Below, piece by piece: positions 6,612 to 14,336 of a stretch of 64,000 nucleotides of DNA. The translations under genes and the position numbers were made by a program. The notes under the pieces were generated by a model, which worked only from the letters and a program-made list of their open reading frames with translations, was not told where the DNA came from and searched no databases. The DNA comes from Actinobacteria bacterium HGW-Actinobacteria-7 (lineage in GTDB: Bacteria; Actinomycetota; Coriobacteriia; Anaerosomatales; PHET01): the NCBI GenBank assembly GCA_002841275.1, contig PHET01000006.1:1-64000 (forward strand). The letters are read 5' to 3'. Positions within the stretch are counted from its first letter, which is position 1; each line of letters begins with the position of its first letter.

Positions 6612-7076
6612 ATGGAGACGGCGGCGAGTCGGGTATTTGCGACAGAAGTCAATCTGCCGCGCTCGTACATGGGGAAGGCAGGGCTGCGCGTGGGCCCAGA
6701 CTCAGTGACCTTGATCGCACGCCCCATACGACACTATCGCGCCATCGTTCTTTCCTACGTCGGCGCTGTGCTAGTCCTTGGGGCGATCGTCCTCTTGGCA
6801 CTACCGGGCTCATGGGAGTTTCGATCTCTTGTGGTGGGGGTGATTGCCGGGGTGCTCGCGGGGGGCATCTTCGCGTCGCTCCGTTCTTCCGGCGGCGAGT
6901 CGCGCTCGATGAGTCTTCCGCTCACAGCAGTGTCGCTCGTGAAGCGCAACGGCCGTGTGCTCGTATTGGGGGCCTCCTTCGATAGCCGAGTGCGCTCCGG
7001 TCGGTGGACCCTGGTCGCAGATACTCGTGACGACGCGGATACGATTGCTTCTGCTCTGACTACGGGTGGCGGGTAG
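6612..7076 (+). CDS. Cassette membrane protein with two helices
   Basis: 154 residues. A polar N-terminal 45 residues leads into two transmembrane helices (about 44-64 and 73-91). A cytosolic beta-rich tail follows (VSLVKRNGRVLVLGASFD and on) that ends ALTTGGG. I do not recognise the family; the layout resembles small PH-like membrane-anchored proteins. ATG 6612 (CGGGAG just upstream) and GTG 6606 are both possible starts. The frame continues upstream into the attC but has no good start there. Confidence 0.6.
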   Translation: METAASRVFATEVNLPRSYMGKAGLRVGPDSVTLIARPIRHYRAIVLSYVGAVLVLGAIVLLALPGSWEFRSLVVGVIAGVLAGGIFASLRSSGGESRSMSLPLTAVSLVKRNGRVLVLGASFDSRVRSGRWTLVADTRDDADTIASALTTGGG

Positions 7077-7081
7077 CGAGG

Positions 7082-7228
7082 AGCTAGCAAGCGTATCGAG
7101 CGGACGGCGCAAGCCAGACCGGTGAAGTGGCCCGCCGCCACCAGCGTGCCAGGGAGATCCAGGTTGGAAACCGCGTCGCTTCTTCGGCTGACTCGCTTGG
7201 CTCGCAGGTCATGTCCAACACGTTAGGC
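7082..7228 (+). repeat. Long attC site, 147 bp
   Basis: Left box AGCTAGC, inner arm GTATCGAGCGG, right inner arm CATGTCCAACAC, right box GTTAGGC (7222-7228). Longer than its neighbours because of an extended middle. Its right third is nearly the same as the right half of the IS-split site (CTCGCTTSGCTCGCAGGTYAT). An in-frame ATG (7211) of the next gene lies in it. Confidence 0.6.
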
Positions 7229-7240
7229 AGAGGAGAGGAA

Positions 7241-7672
7241 TTGATAGTCGAAGCGTTGCTTGAGCACCTAGAGGACGCCATCGAGGACGGCGAGATCACG
7301 CCGACTGCCAATCTCGGCTTCTTCGTGCGAAACGTGAGCATCCCGCTTGAAGACGACAGCAGCTTCCTGTCCCACTACGTTGCATCGCTTGAAGTCGATG
7401 ACGAGGAGCAGTCGCTTGCTCTCGAGCCATTCTCGCGCGAGACGGGCGAGCCGATTCAGGTCCCCGGGTTGTCCGTTGCCAACCTCTTGGACTTCGTCGG
7501 CCGCTCGTCGGTAGACCTCAGCGACTTCGAAGTGGTGACCGCCCGGCTCGAGTCGGTTCGCGATAGACAGGCACTTGTGATCCACTCACAGGCTGTAGGT
7601 ACGTTCATAGACGACGAGCTGAGCCTGTTCGGACCGCTTGAGTGGTTCGAGGGTTGTGAGAAGTTGGGCTAG
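7241..7672 (+). CDS. Acidic cassette protein of unknown function
   Basis: 143 residues from TTG 7241, which has AGGAG 5 nt upstream. ATG 7211 in the attC right arm would add ten residues (MSNTLGRGEE) and is the other candidate. Soluble, strongly acidic (EHLEDAIEDGEI; EVDDEEQSLALE), with no membrane segment or motif I know. The stop lies 8 bp before the next attC. A typical ORFan cassette product. Confidence 0.55.
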   Translation: MIVEALLEHLEDAIEDGEITPTANLGFFVRNVSIPLEDDSSFLSHYVASLEVDDEEQSLALEPFSRETGEPIQVPGLSVANLLDFVGRSSVDLSDFEVVTARLESVRDRQALVIHSQAVGTFIDDELSLFGPLEWFEGCEKLG

Positions 7673-7680
7673 CAAGCGAT

Positions 7681-7763
7681 GCCCAACCAAGGCATCGAGC
7701 AGACGGCGCGAGATCGACTGTGAAGAAGCGCATGCGTTGCAGCCTGTGCGCAACACGTTCGGC
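7681..7763 (+). repeat. attC site, 83 bp (clear example)
   Basis: Left box GCCCAAC (7681-7687) and inner arm CAAGGCATCGAGC on one side; GTGCGCAACAC and right box GTTCGGC (7757-7763) on the other. Boxes match the RYYYAAC/GTTRRRY pattern with one change. The site lies directly after a cassette stop codon and before the permease gene. Confidence 0.75.
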
Positions 7764-7853
7764 AGGAACCGTCGAGCGAAGTATCTGACTCGTGGTTCGT
7801 TTGGCGCATCTCGGTCGGATTGGGGAGTGCTCCATGGTCGCGACGGTGTTGCC

Positions 7854-9155
7854 GTGAGCGGCGATCGAAGAGACAAGATGGGCTTCAACGCCACATGGTC
7901 TATGGCCGTTGGGGGCATGGTCGGCGGCGGAATATTCACGGTCCTTGGCGTTATCATCGCGCTCGCGGGAAGCCTGGCTTGGCTAAGCTTCCTCCTCGGG
8001 GGAATCATCGCGTTTTGCACCGGCTACAGCTACACGTCATTGTCGACCAAGTTCCAGAGCGGGGGCGGCGCGTTCGACTTCCTGCGCCAGGCCAAACTGG
8101 CTGACTTCGCGGGGGGACTCTCGTGGGTGCTTATCATGGGGTACGCGCTCACAATCTCAGTCTACGGATACACGTTCGGGCACTACCTCAACGCGGTTGT
8201 TGGAGCCGGGTCATGGCTACCCAAAGTCGCAGCCGCCACGCTGATCGTCACGTTGGTTGGCGTGAATCTGCTTGGCGTGGGACAGGCCGCATGGCTCGAG
8301 ATCGTCACGGTGTGGGGCAAGCTGGCGGTGTTACTCGGACTGGCCGCGTGGGGCCTCGTGAAGTTCAACCCGGCCAACATCGCATACCCCGAAGCGAGCC
8401 CAAACGGGATTCCAGGAGCACTGATCGGCGCCGCCGCCATCTTCATGGCCTATGAAGGGTTTCAGCTACTCACCTACGACTACGCGGACATTCGTGATGC
8501 GGACCGCACGTTGCCTCGCGCGACCCTGTCGGCGATCGTTGCCGTGATCGTCATATACATCATGGTGACGCTGGGAGCTGCCTCACTCGTAGGTGCGGGC
8601 CAGCTGGTGGCCCAGAAGGAGATTGCACTCGCAGCGGCCGGGCAGGCTGCGTTCGGGACTGCAGGGCTTGTCCTTGTGTCGATTGCAGCGGTCTTCTCGA
8701 CAGCCTCTGCCATCAACGCGACGTTGTTCGCCACCGCACGCTTGGCTCGTCGGGTCGCGACCGATGGGGAACTTCCTGCGTTCTTCTGTCACCTCAACGC
8801 TCGACGGATGCCGGATCGCTCGCTCATCGTCCTCGGCCTCGCAGGTGCGGGTCTTGCCGTGGTCGGGAACCTGTCGAACCTGGTGGAGGCCGCGAGCCTC
8901 GTGTTTCTGTTCACGTTCGTGATCGTCAACGTCGCCGCATATCGCGAGCATGTGCAGCGCCTCTGGCTACCGGCCATCGGCGCAGTTCTTGGCACAATGG
9001 CCTTCATCGGACTCGTGATACGCCTCGCTATGACACAGCCACTCGCCCTGGTGGCCATCGGGGGAATCTCTGCGTTTGCTGTGGGAGGGCAGCTCGTGAA
9101 GCGGTCGCGTCGACGTAGGGGAATCCAAGACACGGGTTGCGATGAGGACAGCTAG
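7854..9155 (+). CDS. APC-superfamily amino acid permease
   Basis: 433 residues, about 12 transmembrane helices. MAVGGMVGGGIFTVLG matches the conserved first helix of APC amino-acid/polyamine transporters (the G-x-G-I-F type substrate loop), and FMAYEGFQLLTYDYADIRD matches the helix 6 region. Probably imports or exchanges an amino acid or amine. GTG 7854 is preferred; ATG 7878 is possible and upstream codons overlap the attC. At 1.3 kb it is large for a cassette. A 7-bp hairpin follows the gene. Confidence 0.85.
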   Translation: MSGDRRDKMGFNATWSMAVGGMVGGGIFTVLGVIIALAGSLAWLSFLLGGIIAFCTGYSYTSLSTKFQSGGGAFDFLRQAKLADFAGGLSWVLIMGYALTISVYGYTFGHYLNAVVGAGSWLPKVAAATLIVTLVGVNLLGVGQAAWLEIVTVWGKLAVLLGLAAWGLVKFNPANIAYPEASPNGIPGALIGAAAIFMAYEGFQLLTYDYADIRDADRTLPRATLSAIVAVIVIYIMVTLGAASLVGAGQLVAQKEIALAAAGQAAFGTAGLVLVSIAAVFSTASAINATLFATARLARRVATDGELPAFFCHLNARRMPDRSLIVLGLAGAGLAVVGNLSNLVEAASLVFLFTFVIVNVAAYREHVQRLWLPAIGAVLGTMAFIGLVIRLAMTQPLALVAIGGISAFAVGGQLVKRSRRRRGIQDTGCDEDS

Positions 9156-9159
9156 AGCA

Positions 9160-9178
9160 GGCTGTCCACCCGACAGCC
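9160..9178 (+). terminator. Hairpin after the permease gene
   Basis: GGCTGTC-CACCC-GACAGCC, a perfect 7-bp stem 5 bp after the stop codon. No T-run follows, so it may be a weak terminator or an mRNA 3' protective hairpin. Confidence 0.5.
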
Positions 9179-9211
9179 AAGCACGCCTGTTGCGTTTGTG
9201 ACAAGTGGACG

Positions 9212-9278
9212 GCCTAGCCTCACCGGATGGCATGAGTCGCCAGAAGGTGCGGTACGCGCCGCTCCGTGAGCGCTCGGC
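9212..9278 (+). repeat. Degenerate attC site after the permease
   Basis: Left box GCCTAGC (9212-9218), GGCATGAGTCGCCAGAAGGT (compare GGCATCGCGCAGAACGCCAG of the site at 4665), and CCGCTCCGTGAGCGCTCGGC at the right, where GCTCGGC would be the outer box. Pairing is weak, so this is a tentative site that would separate the permease cassette from the arr cassette. Confidence 0.35.
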
Positions 9279-9288
9279 GCAGTTCCTC

Positions 9289-9307
9289 CTCCCGTGAGGG
9301 ACGGGAG
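9289..9307 (-). terminator. Hairpin after arr
   Basis: Read on the minus strand, CTCCCGT-CCCTC-ACGGGAG lies directly after the arr stop codon: a perfect 7-bp stem without a T-run. Probable end of the arr transcript. Confidence 0.45.
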
Positions 9308-9308
9308 C

Positions 9309-9755
9309 TCAGTCATCGATGGTTGCGAGCCCTTGACGCTCCATCTCGGCCAAGTGGTCCCGCATGCCTTGGAGCACCTCCGGGGGATGGCCCTCCCAGT
9401 CCTCCACCTCGCCGACGATTCGCAGCGGCTCTCGGGTCCGATACGACTTGGTGGGGTTGCCGGGGAAGCGCTTGTTGGTCAGGTTGGGGTCGTCCTCGAA
9501 GGGACCGCTGGGCTCGACGATGTAGATCCGTCCCGCTCCCTCGCCCCTGGCCAGCTCCGCGCCCCAAACGGCGGCATCCAGGGTGGCGGTGAAATAGATG
9601 TTGTTCGATACCCTGCTATCTTCGAAGTTGGAGCCGTGGCCGGGGACAAGCAGCTCGCCCACCTCTAGGCCGACCTTCGTCCCGTGATAGAAGGGGCCCT
9701 CGACGTGGTCCCAGTGCTCTAAGGTGACGGGGATGTGGGTGCTCTCGTCGTCCAT
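9309..9755 (-). CDS. arr: Rifamycin ADP-ribosyltransferase (Arr)
   Basis: 148 residues that follow Arr proteins along their whole length: GPFYHGTK near the start, HG..SNFEDSRVSNNIYFTA, AVWGAELA, the long conserved RIYIVEPSGPFEDDPNLTNK, RFPGNPTKSYRTREPLRIVG and EDWEGHP. These include the His and Asp residues known to matter in Arr. The enzyme inactivates rifampin by moving ADP-ribose from NAD+ onto the C23 hydroxyl. ATG 9755 has GGGAGG upstream. The gene runs against the direction of every cassette around it and probably needs its own promoter. Confidence 0.95.
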   Translation of the reverse strand: MDDESTHIPVTLEHWDHVEGPFYHGTKVGLEVGELLVPGHGSNFEDSRVSNNIYFTATLDAAVWGAELARGEGAGRIYIVEPSGPFEDDPNLTNKRFPGNPTKSYRTREPLRIVGEVEDWEGHPPEVLQGMRDHLAEMERQGLATIDD

Positions 9756-9883
9756 GGCCAACCTCCCTGCGTGTTTCTGGTGGCCATTCTAACGGACATA
9801 CCGAGGCGCCGGTGGGCGCATACGAGGAAGGTTCCTCTCGGCCGACATCGATGCAATCAGTGAGGCGGAAGCCAGTAGGCTAC

Positions 9884-9970
9884 CTTCGACCAAGCACATC
9901 GATCCGACACGAGCGTGGTTGGCGTATTCTGGAGCGGCTTTTCATGCGGGTTATGCGCAACACGTGAGGC
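9884..9970 (+). repeat. attC site, 87 bp
   Basis: Left box region CTTCGAC, then CAAGCACATCGATCCGAC, which mirrors CAAGGCATCGAGCAGAC of the site at 7681. The right side reads GGGTTATGCGCAACAC, with right box GTGAGGC (9964-9970). Inner arms pair through CAT/ATG with an unpaired C. This would be the attC of the arr cassette, which makes arr a reverse-oriented cassette gene. Confidence 0.65.
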
Positions 9971-9994
9971 GTACACGAATCGGGGTGGGGCGTC

Positions 9995-10267
9995 GTGTGT
10001 AGGAACATCAGAGTGCTGTTCAACTTCGACCCGGCGGCCACAGAAGACGAGATTAGAGCTGCCGCTCTTCAATACGTTCGAAAGATCAGCGGCTTCGCCA
10101 AGCCGTCGGCAGCCAATCAGGAGGCGTTCGATCGGGCGGTCGATGATGTCGCACAAGCCTCTGCGTCGCTTATCAATTCCTTGGTGACGAGCGCTCCATC
10201 ACGAAACCGGGAGACTGAGCTGGCGAAAGCGCCCGAACGTGCACTGCGCAGGTTTGGTGAGGCGTAG
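9995..10267 (+). CDS. DUF2277 family protein
   Basis: 90 residues beginning CRNIRVLFNFDPAATEDEIR, the signature of DUF2277. ALQYVRKISGFAKPSAANQ and the middle FDRAVDDVAQAS also match. Small, cytosolic and helical, with no known function. GTG 9995 begins 24 bp after an attC and the stop is inside the left box of the next one, so this is a well-framed single-gene cassette. Confidence 0.9.
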   Translation: MCRNIRVLFNFDPAATEDEIRAAALQYVRKISGFAKPSAANQEAFDRAVDDVAQASASLINSLVTSAPSRNRETELAKAPERALRRFGEA

Positions 10268-10348
10268 CAAGGGCATCAACTTCTCAACTGCGAGGTAGTC
10301 TCCAGAAGAGAACCGCGTGGGTTGCGGGTTATGCGCAACTGGTTGGGT
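10262..10348 (+). repeat. attC site, 87 bp
   Basis: Left box GCGTAGC (contains the DUF2277 stop), inner arm AAGGGCATCAAC, right inner arm GGGTTATGCGCAAC, right box GTTGGGT (10342-10348). GCATCAAC pairs with GTTATGC leaving one C unpaired. Confidence 0.72.
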
Positions 10349-10372
10349 GTGACTTGGGGGGAACCGGGTCGG

Positions 10373-10723
10373 ATGATGCACTATGCCCCACTGACAGATG
10401 TGTCGCCGCGGGCGGGACTTCTCTCTGTCGTTTTCGCCTCACTGGAGGACGCGGGCTTCGAACCGGTCATTGAGTGCGATTCACGTGGTTGGATGCACTG
10501 GCGGGGCTGGCCGCAAGGCTCGCTCTGGCCAACCACAATCTGGGTTCCGGCCAAGAACCACGCCGAGGCCCGTGCTTTCCTCGGCGCAACGTTCGTTGAG
10601 CTTGGCGCGGACGATCCGCTTGAGGAAGAGGGCTCCGGCTTCTGGCGTAACATTCATCGGTGGAGCTGGCTCATATACTCGCTGTGGCTCGCTCTGTTGC
10701 TGCCGGGAGTGGTTGCGCTCTGA
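10373..10723 (+). CDS. Cassette protein with C-terminal membrane anchor
   Basis: 116 residues from ATG 10373 (a second ATG follows directly). The first 90 residues are soluble, with several Trp (GWMHWRGWPQGSLWPTTIW). The last about 20 form one transmembrane helix ending at the C-terminus. No family recognised. Preceded by GGGGGAA about 9 nt upstream. It sits just after an attC and is followed by a doubtful one. Confidence 0.55.
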   Translation: MMHYAPLTDVSPRAGLLSVVFASLEDAGFEPVIECDSRGWMHWRGWPQGSLWPTTIWVPAKNHAEARAFLGATFVELGADDPLEEEGSGFWRNIHRWSWLIYSLWLALLLPGVVAL

Positions 10724-10769
10724 TAGTGTTCAGGCGCGTGCGTTGCAGCTCAAGCGCACTACGCTAGCC
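10724..10769 (+). repeat. Possible attC right end
   Basis: CTCAAGCGCACTACGCTAGCCAG resembles the right end of other sites, with GCTAGCC (10763-10769) as a degenerate outer box. No matching left arm is evident. Low-confidence call that would close the first attC block. Confidence 0.3.
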
Positions 10770-10989
10770 AGACCCATGGGGGCATTGCGAGATGTAGATG
10801 GGGGCTGGTTCTTGCGCTGGGACTCTGGGTGCTCCTCGCGCTGCCTCCGGCTACCACGTGCGCAGCGAGCTCGCCACGACGGGTACCGCACGGGGCTGCT
10901 GGGGTACCAACACTCCAACGGGCGAGAAGTGACTGCCCGCTCTTCCATGCTCATGAACACGGCGGTTTGCCGTGCTGAGAGGGGAACCA
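10770..10989. other. Stretch without a clear gene; hairpin at its end
   Basis: About 220 bp between the last doubtful attC and the GlsB gene. One frame has a signal-peptide-like hydrophobic run (about 10803-10850) ending in a short His/Cys tail, but it lacks a standard start codon. A perfect 6-bp hairpin, CACGGC-GGTTT-GCCGTG (10958-10974), lies 15 bp before the next start. Probably a decayed gene or leader. Confidence 0.3.
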
Positions 10990-11235
10990 ATGGGTTTGCT
11001 GAGTTGGATCATCGTCGGCGGACTAGCTGGTCTGCTGGCTCGGTCTCTGATGGGAGAGGGTCGCTCGGGTTGTCTGATGGCGATCTTGCTTGGTGTCGTG
11101 GGCGCTTTCATCGGCGGGTTCGTGATGAGCCTGTTCGGATTCGGCGGCGTAAACGGCCTGAACGTCTGGTCGATTGTGGTGGCGACCGTTGGCGCGGTTC
11201 TTCTTCTCGCAATCGCACGCGCGCTTCGCCGCTGA
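10990..11235 (+). CDS. GlsB/YeaQ/YmgE family stress membrane protein
   Basis: 81 residues, three hydrophobic segments. WIIVGGLAGLLARSLMGEG followed by GCLMAILLGVVGAFIGGFV is the family signature. Members are small inner-membrane proteins linked to general stress or alkaline-shock response. ATG 10990 has AGGGGAA upstream. It is followed 65 bp later by a YggT gene. Confidence 0.88.
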   Translation: MGLLSWIIVGGLAGLLARSLMGEGRSGCLMAILLGVVGAFIGGFVMSLFGFGGVNGLNVWSIVVATVGAVLLLAIARALRR

Positions 11236-11300
11236 GCACAACGACACATCAGTGAGACACGAAGCGTTCCGCTTGCCGTCTCGAGACCAAGGGAGAAGCC

Positions 11301-11711
11301 ATGCCGAACGTGAGTAGAGGCTCAATCGATCATCGCAGTCAGGTCCGTACCGAGGTTCGTGCGCCCGTCGAAACGGTGATATCGCGCGTGGTGTGGTTCA
11401 TATTCGGCTTCATCGAGGTACTCATCGCCATCCGGTTCACCCTCAAGATGCTCGGCGCCAACAGCAAGGCGGGATTCGCGCAATTGGTATACGGAGTATC
11501 CGATGTCTTCATTGCCCCGTTCAGCACGCTTTTCGGCACGCAGCGTGTGGAAGCGGCTGTCTTCGAATGGAGCGCGCTCTTCGCCATCGCGATCTACGCG
11601 CTGATTGCCTGGGGTATCGTCTCGCTGATCCGCGCTGTGGTTCCGCGCGAACACGCTCAGACCATCGAGCGCGTCGAAACGGATCAAGGCGTCAACGCCC
11701 CGCGGGATTAG
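11301..11711 (+). CDS. YggT family membrane protein
   Basis: 136 residues. A polar N-terminal 30 residues is followed by two YggT-type hydrophobic hairpins (about 27-52 and 88-112), with IAPFSTLFGT between them as in other YggT proteins. YggT proteins are small membrane proteins tied to cell-division or osmotic functions in some bacteria. ATG 11301 follows AAGGGAG. Confidence 0.82.
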   Translation: MPNVSRGSIDHRSQVRTEVRAPVETVISRVVWFIFGFIEVLIAIRFTLKMLGANSKAGFAQLVYGVSDVFIAPFSTLFGTQRVEAAVFEWSALFAIAIYALIAWGIVSLIRAVVPREHAQTIERVETDQGVNAPRD

Positions 11712-11790
11712 CGCCCAAGCCGCAATCGGCTTCGGTTCATATGCGGCGTGCTGGTCGCAGCCCAGCTAGGCCGCCGTCCTTGGGAGATCA

Positions 11791-12348
11791 ATGGCTGATC
11801 ATGAGTCCAGGTACTTCACGCTGAGCCTGGAGTCACTGCGGGCCATCGGGGGCTGGGCAGCGGATTGTGCGGAGAGGGCGCTGTCGCTGTATGAGGCGCA
11901 CGTTGATTCGGATTCGCGTCCACGCGCGGCGATCGAGGGCATCCGGGAGTTCGCAGGTGGGGGAAGGCGCACGGCCCGATTGCGCTCTCTCGCCATGGAG
12001 GCTCATGCCGCTGCGCGTGAGATCAGCGATCCTGCGGCAGTCGCGGCTGCTCGTGCGGCGGGCCTTGCGGCGGCCAGCGCCTACACGCACCCCCTGGTGG
12101 ATGTCCATCAAACGAAGCACATCGTCGGTCCAGCGGCTTACGCCGCATTGGCCGTTGAGCTCGATCACGATGGCGATCCAAAGGTCGCCGACGGTGAGGT
12201 TCGCTGGGCAATCGAGCACGCCCCGTCTGAGGCGCGCGAGGTCTTACTCCAGATGCCTGCTCGTCGGCCGGGTAGTAGCCGGCTGGACACGATTCTCTAT
12301 GAGTTGGATGCGGGCATCCGCGCTGGGACCTTGCCGCAAGACGACTAA
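11791..12348 (+). CDS. Immunity-like helical protein (Imm-5-like)
   Basis: 185 residues, all alpha-helical by composition. RPRAAIEGIREFAGG, then AAAREISDPAAVAAARAAGLAAASAYTH, and a histidine-rich step (HQTKHIVGPAAYAALA) match the layout of the proteins called putative immunity protein (Imm-5-like). Such proteins normally protect against a partner toxin, but no toxin gene is next to it, so it is an orphan here. ATG 11791 follows GGGAGAT. Confidence 0.6.
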   Translation: MADHESRYFTLSLESLRAIGGWAADCAERALSLYEAHVDSDSRPRAAIEGIREFAGGGRRTARLRSLAMEAHAAAREISDPAAVAAARAAGLAAASAYTHPLVDVHQTKHIVGPAAYAALAVELDHDGDPKVADGEVRWAIEHAPSEAREVLLQMPARRPGSSRLDTILYELDAGIRAGTLPQDD

Positions 12349-12489
12349 CCCCCATCTCGATACGGACGGCATCTCGAGTCCTCGGCTGCAAGGTGAGTCG
12401 GCGGGCACGGCCTTGTTGGTTGTCTCGCCGAGACTGCGTTGTGGCGAATCAATCATCGCGGGGTAGAATCAGGCTTGGCGGGGGGAATC

Positions 12490-12804
12490 ATGACGTATTC
12501 ATCTGTGCTAGATGGCTTCGAGGCCACCGGACTCTATCACCAGATACCCGGGATTCTGCTGGGTCTGATGTTGCTGATTCATGGGGGCATTCTGCTCGCC
12601 ATAGGGCTGGGGATTGTACGCGAGGTGCGTTCGAGCCTGTGCGCATGGCTTGGCATTACTGCGATGGTTGGGGCGGTGCTGGTCCGAGGAATGGCCCCAC
12701 AGACAGCCACGGTGCTGCTCTTTGGGATAGGTTCACTCCTCGGCATGCTGGGACCGGTCCTCTTCATCGTGGCGAGCATGAGGGTCTATCGTCTAGGGGC
12801 GTAG
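12490..12804 (+). CDS. Small membrane protein, three to four helices
   Basis: 104 residues with hydrophobic segments at about 18-42, 47-63 and 71-95. No family recognised; it has few charged residues and short loops. ATG 12490 is preceded by GGGGGGAA. A 7-bp hairpin lies 22 bp after the stop. The 140 bp upstream (12349-12489) hold no gene I can support. Confidence 0.6.
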   Translation: MTYSSVLDGFEATGLYHQIPGILLGLMLLIHGGILLAIGLGIVREVRSSLCAWLGITAMVGAVLVRGMAPQTATVLLFGIGSLLGMLGPVLFIVASMRVYRLGA

Positions 12805-12826
12805 TTCGGCTGCCCGTGGCACTCCA

Positions 12827-12845
12827 ACTATCTGCGTGAGATAGT
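12827..12845 (+). terminator. Hairpin after the small membrane protein gene
   Basis: ACTATCT-GCGTG-AGATAGT, a perfect 7-bp stem. No T-run follows. Confidence 0.4.
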
Positions 12846-12953
12846 CGTGCCCATATCCGAAGTCGTGGCGGTACGACAGAGCCCGTGGATCCGGATGCGT
12901 CCAGCGACCATCGAGTTCGCGAGAGACAACGCCTTCAGGCGAAGGGTGGGGGA

Positions 12954-13550
12954 ATGGCGCGGCAGGGCCGTCTGACAGAGTGGAACGATGAGCGCGGGTT
13001 CGGCTTCATCACTCCGCTGGACGGCCGTTCGCGGCTCTTCGCGCATGTGAGCGAGTTTCCACGCGAGCAGCGCCGCCCTTACCTGAACGATCTCGTCGTC
13101 TATTCCACGAGCCGTGACGAGCGCGGTCGGCTGCGGGCTGAAAGAGTCACGTATCTCGTCCCGGCCCACTCGAAGCATTCAGATTCGAAGCCGCAATCAC
13201 CCGCGGTCTTCTTGGCTGTCGCGGCATTCCTCGTTCTGTTCGCCACGCTGTCGGCCCTTGGGCTGGTGCCCGTGGGGCTTCTCGGCGTGTATGCGCTGGC
13301 AAGCGTGGTCGCGTTCTTCATGTATGGGGCTGACAAGCTGGCGGCCGAGAAGGGCAGGTGGCGCACTTCCGAGGCCTCACTGCATCTGGTGGCGCTCCTG
13401 GGCGGATGGCCCGGGGCCCTTCTGGCCCAGCGCTTCTTTCGGCACAAGACGATCAAACCGTCCTTCCAGGCTGTCTTCTGGGCCACGGTGGTCGCGAACT
13501 GCCTTCTCCTTCTGTGGATATCCAGCAGCCTATCGATCGCCTCTGGCTAG
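12954..13550 (+). CDS. Cold-shock domain plus DUF1294 membrane protein
   Basis: 198 residues in two domains. Residues 3-65 are a cold-shock-type OB fold (RLTEWNDERGFGFITP with the RNP1 core, then LFAHVSEFP). Residues 85-195 are a DUF1294 membrane domain (VAFFMYGADKLAAEKGRWR, then LLGGWPGALLAQRFFRHKT). This fusion is widespread in bacteria; it is thought to link nucleic-acid binding to the membrane, with function unknown. ATG 12954 follows GGTGGGGG. Confidence 0.9.
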   Translation: MARQGRLTEWNDERGFGFITPLDGRSRLFAHVSEFPREQRRPYLNDLVVYSTSRDERGRLRAERVTYLVPAHSKHSDSKPQSPAVFLAVAAFLVLFATLSALGLVPVGLLGVYALASVVAFFMYGADKLAAEKGRWRTSEASLHLVALLGGWPGALLAQRFFRHKTIKPSFQAVFWATVVANCLLLLWISSSLSIASG

Positions 13551-13659
13551 CGTGGGCAATGACCTGACGATCACGAGGTAGTCGGCGCTCTACGGCACTC
13601 TGCTCGGCAGCAAGTCGGACTTGAGGCATGTCTAGCTGTCGCATTGCCGCTGCGGTCCT

Positions 13660-14334
13660 TTACGCCGCCTTTGGTGCTTGTGGCTCCGGCGCCAGGAACT
13701 CTGCTCGCTCGGCGAGCCACTTCTCGACCTTGACGGTCAGTGCCCACGTGCCGCCGGCGACCCAGATTGGCCAGCACCAGAAGTCGGTGTGAGTTGCGAT
13801 GTTGAGCAGCGAAACGATCAATGCGACGCCGGCCCACGTGGCAAGCGCGCTGCGAAAACGTGCCTTGTAGACGAGCTCCCGAACCTCGATGGCGTCCGGT
13901 GACGCTTGGTAGCGCAGGTAAGCCCCTCGGATCCACCACACTGCCACGGCGAGCACCGCCGCAAGTGAGAACCCTGCTCCGGGATGGATGAGCCCAGTCA
14001 GGGCTCCAAGTACCGTGCTGCCGATCATCACTGCCGCGCCAATCGCGGCGCTGACAGCGACGACGTAGAGGTCCAAACGAGTGCTGAAGATGGATGCCGT
14101 CGGGATCGTCGCATGCTGGTCTTCGGCCGGTTCGAACTCCGAGACGAGTGTTGAGAGGTCGCCGACCGATGCGATAGCCATTCCCAGGGCTTCCTCGTCG
14201 GACTTCCCCTGTTCTACGAGGTCGGCGACCTTCGCAGTCAGATCGGCGATGAGCTCCTCTTCCTGCTCGAGGACCTCGGGGGTCGCCTTCACACCCTGGA
14301 ACGCGCCCTTCACGTAGTACTTGATGGCTTCCAT
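13660..14334 (-). CDS. HAAS/DUF1700-type membrane signalling protein
   Basis: 224 residues. Residues 1-75 form the helical HAAS domain (EAIKYYVKGAFQGVKATPEV and so on, with SVGDLSTLVSEFEP at its end). After that come four hydrophobic segments in two pairs (about 88-130 and 160-195). Proteins of this kind are nearly always next to a PadR regulator, as here: it starts 2 bp after the PadR stop. Thought to sense or transmit a membrane signal; details unknown. Confidence 0.78.
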   Translation of the reverse strand: MEAIKYYVKGAFQGVKATPEVLEQEEELIADLTAKVADLVEQGKSDEEALGMAIASVGDLSTLVSEFEPAEDQHATIPTASIFSTRLDLYVVAVSAAIGAAVMIGSTVLGALTGLIHPGAGFSLAAVLAVAVWWIRGAYLRYQASPDAIEVRELVYKARFRSALATWAGVALIVSLLNIATHTDFWCWPIWVAGGTWALTVKVEKWLAERAEFLAPEPQAPKAA

Positions 14335-14336
14335 GT

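Noticed and set aside
10803..10978. A possible secreted peptide with a hydrophobic start and a short His/Cys tail.
   Set aside because: No standard start codon; kept only as a note in the description of this stretch.
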